NCBI RefSeq assembly: GCF_900476045.1
Contig: NZ_LS483440.1
Span: 1,178,001 to 1,242,000, forward strand
Reading direction: 5' to 3'
Source of the DNA: Gemella morbillorum
GTDB lineage: Bacteria; Bacillota; Bacilli; Staphylococcales; Gemellaceae
Length of the DNA stretch: 64,000 nt
Shown here: positions 47,540 through 57,147 of the stretch, piece by piece
How the letters are laid out: every line of letters starts with the position of its first letter
Position numbering within the stretch: the stretch's first letter is position 1
The notes under the pieces: generated by a model
The model's input: only the letters and a program-made list of their open reading frames with translations
What the model was told of the DNA's origin: nothing
Database searches by the model: none
Made by a program: the position numbers and the translations under genes

Positions 47540-48490
47540 TTATTTCGCTTGGTAAGTACCATCTCTTAATTCTTTTGCTATTTTAGCTATTTTTCTAAAC
47601 CTATGATTAAGCCCAGACTTAGATAATTTCCCATCTTCTATCATTTCAGCAATTTCTTTTAGAGGATATTCTGGATATTTCAACCTAGCTTCCGCTACTA
47701 TTCGAAGTTTGTCATCAATATTATCTAATCCTAAGCGTTCTTCTATAACATTAATATCCTCAACCTGTTTTGCTGATGCATTAACTGTTTTGTTCATATT
47801 GGCCATATCACAATTTTGCATTCTGTTAACAGAGTTGTTTATATCGCGGACTATTCTCTCATCTTCAAATTGGAATAAGGCTTGATATGCTCCAACAAGA
47901 TTAATAAATTCAGCTATCTTTTCGGATTCTTTTATATATACTATAAAACCTTTTTTTCTTTCAAGAGTTCTAGAATTCAAATTAAATGAGTTAAGTAAAT
48001 CATTTAATTCTTTATTATGTTCTTTGTAGTGAGAGAATATTTCCATATGATAACTGGACGTACGAGGATTATTTACCGAGCCACCAGCTAAAAATGCCCC
48101 ACGCAAATATGCTCTTTTCTTTTCCTCGCTATTTATTAATTCGTCCGCTATATCAATTCTCATAGTATAATTATCATCCAAAATATATAATTCCGTTAAT
48201 ATTTCTTTTACATTTTGATCCAAACGACAAATATAAACGTTATTTTTTTTTAACTTCAATTTTTTTCTAACTGAAATATTTATGTGTACATTATAGAAAA
48301 ATTTTATTAATAAATACATACGACGCGCTATTGAAGCATTTTCTGTTTGAAAACTAAGACTTAATCTACCATTCGCTATGTTTAACATCCCATTCATCTT
48401 TATAAGTGCTGACAACTCTGATAAAAATTCTCTATCTTTTGTTATTTCTATCATAGTTAATTCTTTTTTCATATCCGAGGCGTAAGACAT
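47540..48490 (-). CDS. whiA: DNA-binding protein WhiA
   Basis: A 316-aa WhiA (DUF199) protein: an N-terminal LAGLIDADG-like homing-endonuclease fold without nuclease activity (AYLRGAFLAGGSVNNPRTSYH-type region) and a C-terminal helix-turn-helix (YPLKEIAEMIEDGKLSKSGLNHRFRKI). It influences cell division and, in actinomycetes, sporulation. The frame opens 12 codons earlier, but the ATG at 48490 (MSYASDMKKEL) has GGAGGGAATAT in front and starts where homologues do. The usual neighbours rapZ and yvcK are absent here; a Nudix gene follows. Identification is secure. Confidence 0.95.
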   Translation of the reverse strand: MSYASDMKKELTMIEITKDREFLSELSALIKMNGMLNIANGRLSLSFQTENASIARRMYLLIKFFYNVHINISVRKKLKLKKNNVYICRLDQNVKEILTELYILDDNYTMRIDIADELINSEEKKRAYLRGAFLAGGSVNNPRTSSYHMEIFSHYKEHNKELNDLLNSFNLNSRTLERKKGFIVYIKESEKIAEFINLVGAYQALFQFEDERIVRDINNSVNRMQNCDMANMNKTVNASAKQVEDINVIEERLGLDNIDDKLRIVAEARLKYPEYPLKEIAEMIEDGKLSKSGLNHRFRKIAKIAKELRDGTYQAK

Positions 48491-48691
48491 ATATTCCCTC
48501 CTATCTTCAATATTTATACAACTCATTTATTTTATCATGTTAACAGCCATTAGACAAATTATTTGGTGAAGTTATTTTCATATTTCATAATAACAAACTA
48601 TCTTGTGTAATTTATCTAACTTCTATATTTCTAATAAGAGAAAAATTAATTCTTTATTAACAAATTATCAATTAAATCTGTCTATAACACT

Positions 48692-48724
48692 AATGAACTG
48701 ATATTAAAATAACATCAGCTCATT
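48692..48724 (-). terminator. Possible terminator at the end of the ECF operon
   Basis: AATGAACTGATATTA and its near-complement up to 48724 form a hairpin on the minus strand that includes the ATPase stop codon. There is no T-run, so confidence is low. Confidence 0.4.
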
Positions 48725-50145
48725 ATATCTAATATTTTTTCTTTTGTATCACCATCTACTTCAATGCGTTCTTTAATACCTTCTGCACCAAAATGTAGCA
48801 CTTCATCAGCTATAGTGCATAAAAATTCATAATCATGAGTAATTACAAAAATTATAACATCATCTTTAGCTATCTCTTCAATCAATTTACTTAATTCTAT
48901 CATATTAATATAGTCCAAGCCACTTGTAGGTTCGTCAAAGATTAATATTTTTTTGTTAGAAAGTAACGCAGAAGCTATAGCTACACGTTGTTTTTCTCCA
49001 CCACTAAGTGTATTAGGATGCCTATTTAGAAATTTTCTAATATTTAGTTTATCTACAACTGTATCAAATAATTCTAAATTTTTACTTCCTAGTCGAATTT
49101 CCTTTTCAACTGAATTAGTAAATAATTGATAGTTAACATCTTGCATAACTTGGAACGTATTTTTTAACAAATCTTTTTTAGATAAGATTTTCCCATTTAA
49201 AGTTATATCCTGTTTAATCTTAGACAATCCTGTTAAAGCATTGGCAAAGGTAGTTTTCCCACAACCGTTATCTCCTATTACCGCATATATCTTTGAAGTT
49301 GAAAAAGTATGATTTTCTATTTTTACAGTTCTATTATTTACCTCATATTCCAGATTCTTTATTTGAAGGTAATTATCTTTGTGTACTCTAGTTATTTTTT
49401 CTCCTAATTCAACTTTTTTTAAGTCTATTTGTCTAGTCCTACAAGCTCTACCATCAAAATCAGCTAACTGTTCTTTACTCACTTCGTGAATTAGTTGACC
49501 ACCTTTAATTACGTACATACGATCAACCAAATCTCTAAGGTAATAAATTCTATGTTCTGCCACAACAATAGTTTTACCTTGTTTTTTTAGACTTTCTATA
49601 ATTTCGGATATAAGTTTTATTGCTTTTAAATCTAGGTTACTAGTTATTTCATCAAGTACATAGATATCTGCATCTAACATTATGCTAGCCATAAAGGCAA
49701 GCTTTTGTTTTTCTCCACCACTAAGCTCCAAAATGTCACGTTCTAGTAAATGTTCTGCAGAAAACTCAACACTTACCTCTTTAATTCTTTTAGCAATATC
49801 TTCTCTTGGATAACCATAGTTTTCCATACTAAAGGCTAATTCACTTGTTGAATCTAAATTAAAAAATTGATTTTTCGGATTTTGAAAGACACTTCCTACT
49901 ATTTTAGAAAATTCTTTTAACTTATCTCCTATTTTCAAATGAGCAACTTTTAACTCTCCGTTATATCCTCCATAAAAAAATTCTGGCGCAAGACCATTTA
50001 ATACTCTTAGTATTGTTGTCTTACCACATCCACTAGGTCCTGTAAAAAGAATACACTCCCCTTTTTTTATATGAAGTGATAAATTTTCTATATTTAATTT
50101 TTCTGATTCAATATATTTATAATTAAAATTTTTAAATGTAATCAA
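48715..50145 (-). CDS. ECF transporter ATPase with two fused ATP-binding domains
   Basis: A 476-aa energising subunit for an energy-coupling-factor importer. Two complete ABC ATPase domains are fused. The first has Walker A GPSGCGKT (about 36-43), signature LSGGEKQKLAF and Walker B YVLDEITSNLD; the second has GDNGCGKT, LSGGEKQRVAI and IFDEPTSGLD. EcfA1/EcfA2 are usually separate genes, but fused forms of this type (YkoD-like) exist. It follows the T component by 4 bases and is the last gene of a tpx/S/T/A operon. The substrate follows from the S component and is unknown. Confidence 0.9.
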   Translation of the reverse strand: MITFKNFNYKYIESEKLNIENLSLHIKKGECILFTGPSGCGKTTILRVLNGLAPEFFYGGYNGELKVAHLKIGDKLKEFSKIVGSVFQNPKNQFFNLDSTSELAFSMENYGYPREDIAKRIKEVSVEFSAEHLLERDILELSGGEKQKLAFMASIMLDADIYVLDEITSNLDLKAIKLISEIIESLKKQGKTIVVAEHRIYYLRDLVDRMYVIKGGQLIHEVSKEQLADFDGRACRTRQIDLKKVELGEKITRVHKDNYLQIKNLEYEVNNRTVKIENHTFSTSKIYAVIGDNGCGKTTFANALTGLSKIKQDITLNGKILSKKDLLKNTFQVMQDVNYQLFTNSVEKEIRLGSKNLELFDTVVDKLNIRKFLNRHPNTLSGGEKQRVAIASALLSNKKILIFDEPTSGLDYINMIELSKLIEEIAKDDVIIFVITHDYEFLCTIADEVLHFGAEGIKERIEVDGDTKEKILDIMS

Positions 50146-50149
50146 TTTA

Positions 50150-50839
50150 TCACCTCATAAACATAATATAACTAAATCCTATAATTGCTAATACCATTAA
50201 AATATAATCTTGTGTTCTAAATTTTAACTTTATGTACGAAGTTGGTATTTCTTCATTATCCAAACCTCGACATAAGCACGATACCGAAAGTTCATTTGCT
50301 ATATTTGTACTAGTAATAACGTACGGCACAAAAACATACTCAAAAAATTTAAATGGATGGAGCAAGTAGTACCCTCTACTTACTCCAATTCCTTTCATTC
50401 CCAACGAATTCCTAATAAGTTTATAATCCGTCATTAAAACGGGGAAAAATCTATATAAGACAGCTAAGACGATAATTACCTTCTTAGGTAATCTCAATTT
50501 TCTTAAAAAACAAATTAGTTCTGATACTTTTGAACTGCTAACTAGTCCTATTCCTGCACAAAGTGGAAAATATAATGTTTTATACATTAATGTTGTTAGC
50601 AATAAAAAGCTATCAATTACTTTAACAGTAATCGTGTGAGAAAAATACATTTCATAAATAGTAAAAAACATATATATTAAAAAGAAATTCATCATTCTTC
50701 TAATATTAGAAGTCGCCCCTAAATATAGTGTAAATACTACTGCAACTATTAAATGTAAATTTAAACTCATCATTTTGAACATAAGAATATTAGCTATAAC
50801 TAATATTAATATCTTAACTCTTATGTCTAATTTTATCAT
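50150..50839 (-). CDS. ECF transporter transmembrane (T) component
   Basis: A 229-aa membrane protein of the EcfT/CbiQ family, which couples the ATPase to the substrate-binding S subunit. It has about five hydrophobic segments in the N-terminal 140 residues and two cytoplasmic coupling helices. Coupling motifs are VLYRFFPVLMTDYKLIRNSLGMKGIG and, near the C-terminus, CLCRGLDNEEIPTSY, where the common ARG motif reads CRG. It lies 2 bases after the S component and 4 bases before the ATPase, so subunits are made stoichiometrically. The assignment follows from both sequence and context. Confidence 0.87.
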   Translation of the reverse strand: MIKLDIRVKILILVIANILMFKMMSLNLHLIVAVVFTLYLGATSNIRRMMNFFLIYMFFTIYEMYFSHTITVKVIDSFLLLTTLMYKTLYFPLCAGIGLVSSSKVSELICFLRKLRLPKKVIIVLAVLYRFFPVLMTDYKLIRNSLGMKGIGVSRGYYLLHPFKFFEYVFVPYVITSTNIANELSVSCLCRGLDNEEIPTSYIKLKFRTQDYILMVLAIIGFSYIMFMR

Positions 50840-50841
50840 TA

Positions 50842-51462
50842 TTATAATCCTGCTTTATTAAAGTTTTTAAAATACAACTTACGTCCTAAGTATATTCCAA
50901 CAAATGATGCTAGCACAGTAAAGATAACGATAAATACAAATGTATTAATATCCGCACTTCCCATCACCAAATCTATTTTTTCTTGTGAATAATTTCTTCC
51001 TTGAAGGTGCTTTATGTAACTTTCTTTCATGAAAAACATTGGTAAAATAATACCGATATTTCCTAGATTAAAGCATAAATACGAAAAATACTCATTTCCC
51101 TTTCTATAGAAAAATTCTGCAAGTACCGCAGCTATGAATAATGTTATTGATCCAACTATCGCATGTCCTGAAATCCCCATAAATAATGCAATTATAGCTG
51201 TCATAATGAATATAGCCATGTTTTTATTTATTTTATTAAAGATTAAGCTATACGCACTTCCGCAAACTAATGCGGCAGCAACTGATGTATATGTTGCAAA
51301 ATAAACTTTTCCTCCAAAAACAACCGAAGTAAACAGCGTCCCTAAACCTACTCCTACACCCATTAAAAGAACTAAAAGTATAGTATATAGCCCTAGTGTT
51401 ATTAAATCTTTTATTTGAAGATTTTTGTTCTGTTCCTTGTTTATATATTTTAACTCTGTCAT
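50842..51462 (-). CDS. ECF S component, MptD/Trep_Strep family
   Basis: A 206-aa membrane protein with six predicted helices, matching the MptD/Trep_Strep class of putative substrate-capture subunits. Characteristic stretches are LGLYTILLVLLMGVGVGLGT, GKVYFATYTSVAAALVCG, GISGHAIVGSITLFIAAVLAEFFYRKGN and NLGNIGIILPMFFMKESYIKHL. The N-terminal tail is lysine- and glutamine-rich. It lies 3 bases after tpx and 2 before the T component. The ligand of this class is not established; a cofactor or vitamin is the usual ECF cargo. The assignment rests on pattern memory plus the unmistakable T and A neighbours. Confidence 0.82.
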   Translation of the reverse strand: MTELKYINKEQNKNLQIKDLITLGLYTILLVLLMGVGVGLGTLFTSVVFGGKVYFATYTSVAAALVCGSAYSLIFNKINKNMAIFIMTAIIALFMGISGHAIVGSITLFIAAVLAEFFYRKGNEYFSYLCFNLGNIGIILPMFFMKESYIKHLQGRNYSQEKIDLVMGSADINTFVFIVIFTVLASFVGIYLGRKLYFKNFNKAGL

Positions 51463-51465
51463 CTA

Positions 51466-51972
51466 CTACCTCTCTTGTAATTTTTTTATTTGTAATAATG
51501 CTGCTTCATAATTAGGTTCACTTCCTACTTCTTCTAGCACTTCTTTATATCGTATAATTCCATCTGCATCAACAATAAAAACAGCACGAGTAAGTAATCC
51601 AAGTTCTTTAATTAAAAGACCACTAAGATTTTCAATATCTCTATATTTATAATCCGAAACAGTTATTGCATTTTCTATTCCTTCAGCAGCACAAAAACGC
51701 CCTAAAGCAAACGGTAAGTCCTTTGAAACTGTTACAGCCACAACATCCTTAAAACCACTTACTTCTTTATTAAATCTTATAGTTTGCAAAGCACATATCC
51801 CTGTATCAATTGACGGAAATGTATTTATCACAATAATATTCCCTTTAAATTCATCTAATCTAAAATCTGACAAATCTTTTTTTACAGCGGTAAAATTCGG
51901 AAAAATATCACCTATATTTAATTTATCTTCTATTGTTACAGCTTTACCTTTAAAACTAATTGTCTTTTTCAT
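51466..51972 (-). CDS. tpx: Thiol peroxidase
   Basis: Atypical 2-Cys peroxiredoxin that reduces peroxides using thioredoxin. In the 168-aa protein the peroxidatic Cys60 is in FPSIDTGICALQTIRFN and the resolving Cys94 in GRFCAAEGIENAITVSDY. Length and both motifs fit Tpx (PSxDTxxC). The ATG at 51972 follows AGAGGTATTAGTA. It is the first gene of a tight operon with an ECF importer (3-base gap), an unusual pairing of antioxidant and vitamin transporter. Identification is secure. Confidence 0.95.
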   Translation of the reverse strand: MKKTISFKGKAVTIEDKLNIGDIFPNFTAVKKDLSDFRLDEFKGNIIVINTFPSIDTGICALQTIRFNKEVSGFKDVVAVTVSKDLPFALGRFCAAEGIENAITVSDYKYRDIENLSGLLIKELGLLTRAVFIVDADGIIRYKEVLEEVGSEPNYEAALLQIKKLQER

Positions 51973-52151
51973 TACTAATACCTCTATTTAAATTTATTAA
52001 AAAACTTTTCACAAAAAACATATACCTTAATGATAACATATTTCAATTAGAGTTCAAAGTTTTTTCTTCTATTTTAATTGTTTTTTATGTAGTTATGATA
52101 TGATTTTGTGGTATAATGTTAATATTAGAGTTATATGAAAGGATAGTAAGC

Positions 52152-54230
52152 ATGACAAAAGAAGAAGAAAAAGATAAGTTAAATGATGATAATTCAGCTA
52201 ATACAGACACGCAAAAAAACAACATATCTTTTTTTAATCGTCTAAAACAGCAAGTAAAAACTTTAAACTTTAAGAATGAGAAGCAAGAGATTGCTGATGA
52301 AAATATAACTCAAGTTGATAATGAAATTGTTTTAGAAGAAGAATTAAAAAGAAAAGAAAAAGAAGCAAAAGAACGTGCTTTTAGATTAGAAAGTGCGAGA
52401 AAAAAATTCGAAAAAGAGCAAAAACGTATAGAAGAAGAACATAAAAAAAATATGGCCCAACGAGCAGAGCAGGAGCGACTAGAAGCTGAACGTATTGCTC
52501 GTGAAAAAGAGCTTGAACGTCAGCGCATTGAAGAGGAAAAAGCTCGCAAACGTGAAGAAGAACGTTTAGAACGTGAACGTATTGCTCATGAAAAAGAGCT
52601 TGAACGACAACGTATCGAAGAAGAAAAAGCTCGTAAACGAGAGGAAGAACGCTTAGAACGCGAACGTATTGCTCATGAAAAAGAGCTTGAACGTCAGCGT
52701 ATTGAAGAGGAAAAAGCTCGTAAACGTGAAGAAGATCGTCTAGAACGCGAACGTATCGCTCGTGAAAAAGAACTTGAACGTCAGCGTATTGAAGAGGAAA
52801 AAGCTCGTAAACGTGAAGAAGATCGTCTAGAACGTGAACGTATTGAAAAAGAACAAGCTGAAGAAAGAAGAAAATTATTCCAAAAAAAAGACAAAGAATT
52901 TAAACTAGCTGAAGATTTGAAAAAAATAGAATTTCTTGAGAAAGAAAACGAGAAGAAAGAACACGAAAATAATCTTCTTGCCCTTGAAACTTCTTTAATA
53001 GCTTTGGAAGATAAAATTGGTGAAAAAGCACTTTCTATAAATAAATTAAAAAATAGAAAGGCTGAAAAAGACGAAATACTTCTAGAGGAAAAGCGTCTAA
53101 GTACCCTCCTTACTCAAAAGCAAATACTCCAAAAAGATATTGCAGCTGAGAAGAAATTAATTGAAAGAATTCAAAAAAATCTTGAACTCGAACACAAAAT
53201 AGATGGCTTCAAAAAAGAAATTTATAGTATTAGAAAAGAAGTTGTAAATGAAGACGAAACTGTCTTTAAAGTTAAAAATCACAAAAATAAATTGGAAAAC
53301 ATATTTATTGCTGCATTTGTAGGAATCAAAGCATTTACACTTAAATATATTTTTAGAAAAGATGTTAAAGATTATAACGGTATAAGAAAAACCTCTAAAA
53401 ATATTAAAGTAAAAATAGCTACTTCATTTATACTAGCAATACTATTATCTCTATGTTTCTTAATTACGCTTAAGTTTATTTCGTCTGCTAAAGAACATTA
53501 CGTTAGTTTCGATGATCTTCAAACTACTGCCGTAGATACAACCGATGAAATGAAAAAACAAAAAGAAGCAGAGGAAAAAGCAAAAATATTAGAAGCTCAA
53601 GAAAAAGCTAATGCTGCTAGAATTGATTCAGAAGCCCAAGACGAAGAAATAACAGCAAAACTAGCTGGAACATTTGTTTCTTATTCATTTGATGTTAAGC
53701 GTGAAATTACTGTTAATAAAAAATTACATACGTTTAAATCTGCAAATTGGGCAGATACTGGAGATGTTATCGAAGCTGGGACTAAGTTTACCGTTGATAA
53801 ATTAGTTTCACCAGCTGGTTATATGATGTATCGTATTTCATCAGGAGATCATGCTGGACAATTTGTTACTGCTAATGAGAAATTCGTTAGCGTCGATAAG
53901 AAAAATGATAATTTCTCTAATTTTGTATCACGTCCAGTTGCTATTAAATTCTTAGCATCACAAAATGTCTATAAAGACCAAGAAATTAATGATATAAGAG
54001 TAACAATGAGTAATGGAGCTGTTCTTAATATTAGTGGTTATGGCATATCAAAAAATAATAGATTAATCTACCATATCACAGACGGTTCATTCATTCCTGT
54101 TAATCCTATTCGTTTAACAGAAGTTAATCGAGAATCTGCAAATTCTAAAAACATAAATAAAGAAGATAAGAATAGTTCAAATAGTCAAAGAAATAGTACT
54201 ACACAAAATACAACACAAAGAAATAGATAA
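52152..54230 (+). CDS. Coiled-coil single-pass membrane protein with 29-residue tandem repeats
   Basis: A 692-aa protein with an unusual layout. The N-terminal cytoplasmic part (1-420) is highly charged coiled coil. It includes four tandem 29-aa units (residues 113-228; ERIAxEKELERQRIEEEKARK...) encoded by 87-bp DNA repeats. One membrane helix (about 421-445, TSFILAILLSLCFLITLKFI) separates it from an extracellular part. That part has a coiled segment, two beta-rich modules (GTFVSYSFDVKREITVNKK to about 600) resembling SLAP/DUF5776-like wall domains, and an Asn/Ser/Gln-rich tail. I start at ATG 52152 (MTKEEEKDKL); an upstream in-frame start lacks a ribosome site. Possibly a cell-shape or wall-tether protein (inference). 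Confidence 0.8.
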   Translation: MTKEEEKDKLNDDNSANTDTQKNNISFFNRLKQQVKTLNFKNEKQEIADENITQVDNEIVLEEELKRKEKEAKERAFRLESARKKFEKEQKRIEEEHKKNMAQRAEQERLEAERIAREKELERQRIEEEKARKREEERLERERIAHEKELERQRIEEEKARKREEERLERERIAHEKELERQRIEEEKARKREEDRLERERIAREKELERQRIEEEKARKREEDRLERERIEKEQAEERRKLFQKKDKEFKLAEDLKKIEFLEKENEKKEHENNLLALETSLIALEDKIGEKALSINKLKNRKAEKDEILLEEKRLSTLLTQKQILQKDIAAEKKLIERIQKNLELEHKIDGFKKEIYSIRKEVVNEDETVFKVKNHKNKLENIFIAAFVGIKAFTLKYIFRKDVKDYNGIRKTSKNIKVKIATSFILAILLSLCFLITLKFISSAKEHYVSFDDLQTTAVDTTDEMKKQKEAEEKAKILEAQEKANAARIDSEAQDEEITAKLAGTFVSYSFDVKREITVNKKLHTFKSANWADTGDVIEAGTKFTVDKLVSPAGYMMYRISSGDHAGQFVTANEKFVSVDKKNDNFSNFVSRPVAIKFLASQNVYKDQEINDIRVTMSNGAVLNISGYGISKNNRLIYHITDGSFIPVNPIRLTEVNRESANSKNINKEDKNSSNSQRNSTTQNTTQRNR
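52488..52835 (+). repeat. Four tandem 87-bp coding repeats
   Basis: Four consecutive 87-base units, each encoding 29 residues that begin ERIA and end REEE/D-RLER, differ mostly at third codon positions. Protein changes among copies are R/H at position 5 and E/D at position 25. The high DNA identity makes copy number likely to vary between strains. Confidence 0.93.
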
Positions 54231-54235
54231 TAGTA

Positions 54236-54273
54236 AAAAGGAGTTGATTACAGTAAATTAATCAACTCCTTTT
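54236..54273 (+). terminator. Terminator after the coiled-coil protein gene
   Basis: AAAAGGAGTTGATTA (54236-54250) and TAATCAACTCCTTTT (54259-54273) form a perfect 15-bp stem five bases after the stop codon. Confidence 0.85.
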
Positions 54274-54287
54274 ACATAGAGTATATC

Positions 54288-54324
54288 AAAAGCTGTTCAA
54301 GTGAATTTACTTGAACAGCTTTTT

Positions 54325-54326
<2 letters not shown>
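54288..54326. terminator. Bidirectional terminator at the metG end
   Basis: AAAAGCTGTTCAAGT (54288-54302) and ACTTGAACAGCTTTT (54309-54323), followed by TTT. On the minus strand it ends metG; on the plus strand it acts as a second stop after 54273. Confidence 0.87.
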
Positions 54327-56406
<2,080 letters not shown>

Positions 56407-56907
56407 TTATATTTTTTAAAAATTTTAAAACTTTATAATTTTTAGTTATATTACGTGTTAAAAAATTATAATTCATAAAGTATCTCAAATTTAAAATCTC
56501 TATCCGTAATTTATGTTTTAATGAAAGTAACGCTAATTTACAATATATTATCTTAATCATCCATTTACACTTTCCAGATCTGAAACTACATTTTTGTAAA
56601 CGATAAAGAATATCATTTACAAAGGTAATATTTTTTATTCGCTTTTAGATATATTTGTTAACTTTTAAATCTCTCCCCCCGCTTCTCTCTGTTATACAAT
56701 TATATTATTATATAACAGGAATTAATGTTATTTAATAATTTCAAAGTGTTAAATACTTAGCCGCCTATGCTGCCGGATTACTTTTAAACTGTTTTCGCAC
56801 CTACTTGTATAATTATTCTGTTAAAAACCCTGAAATTTTTTTCTTTTAGTTTTCATTTTTTCACTTTTACTTTTTTTCTTATTCTACTTCTTTTAAATAC
56901 TATTTCA

Positions 56908-56916
56908 TGTTATACT
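56908..56916 (+). promoter_or_regulatory. Candidate adhE promoter
   Basis: TGTTATACT is an extended -10; the -35 (TTCTTTT around 56888) is weak. It predicts a transcript start near 56923 and a long leader before adhE. Confidence 0.4.
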
Positions 56917-57079
56917 GTAGTTGCAAGGTAGTCGACACCACTGCAAAAGATTGCACTAAATATTTCATAATTATCAATTATAAATTTAAGAAATAAGTAA
57001 TTCTAAATCCCTTCTGTAATATTAGAAAATCACTAAAATTTATATCTTAAATTTTAAACTAGTTAAACGTAAAATATAT

Positions 57080-57114
57080 TTAGTATATAACAATAAAATA
57101 TTAGTGTATAACAA
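57080..57114 (+). promoter_or_regulatory. 21-bp-spaced direct repeats before adhE
   Basis: TTAGTATATAACAA (57080-57093) and TTAGTGTATAACAA (57101-57114) differ at one base and are spaced exactly 21 bases apart, two helical turns, so a regulator could bind the same face. They lie 34-68 bases before the ATG. The regulator is unknown. Confidence 0.55.
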
Positions 57115-57147
57115 AAATTAAATGATTTTTTCTGGGAGGAAATTATT

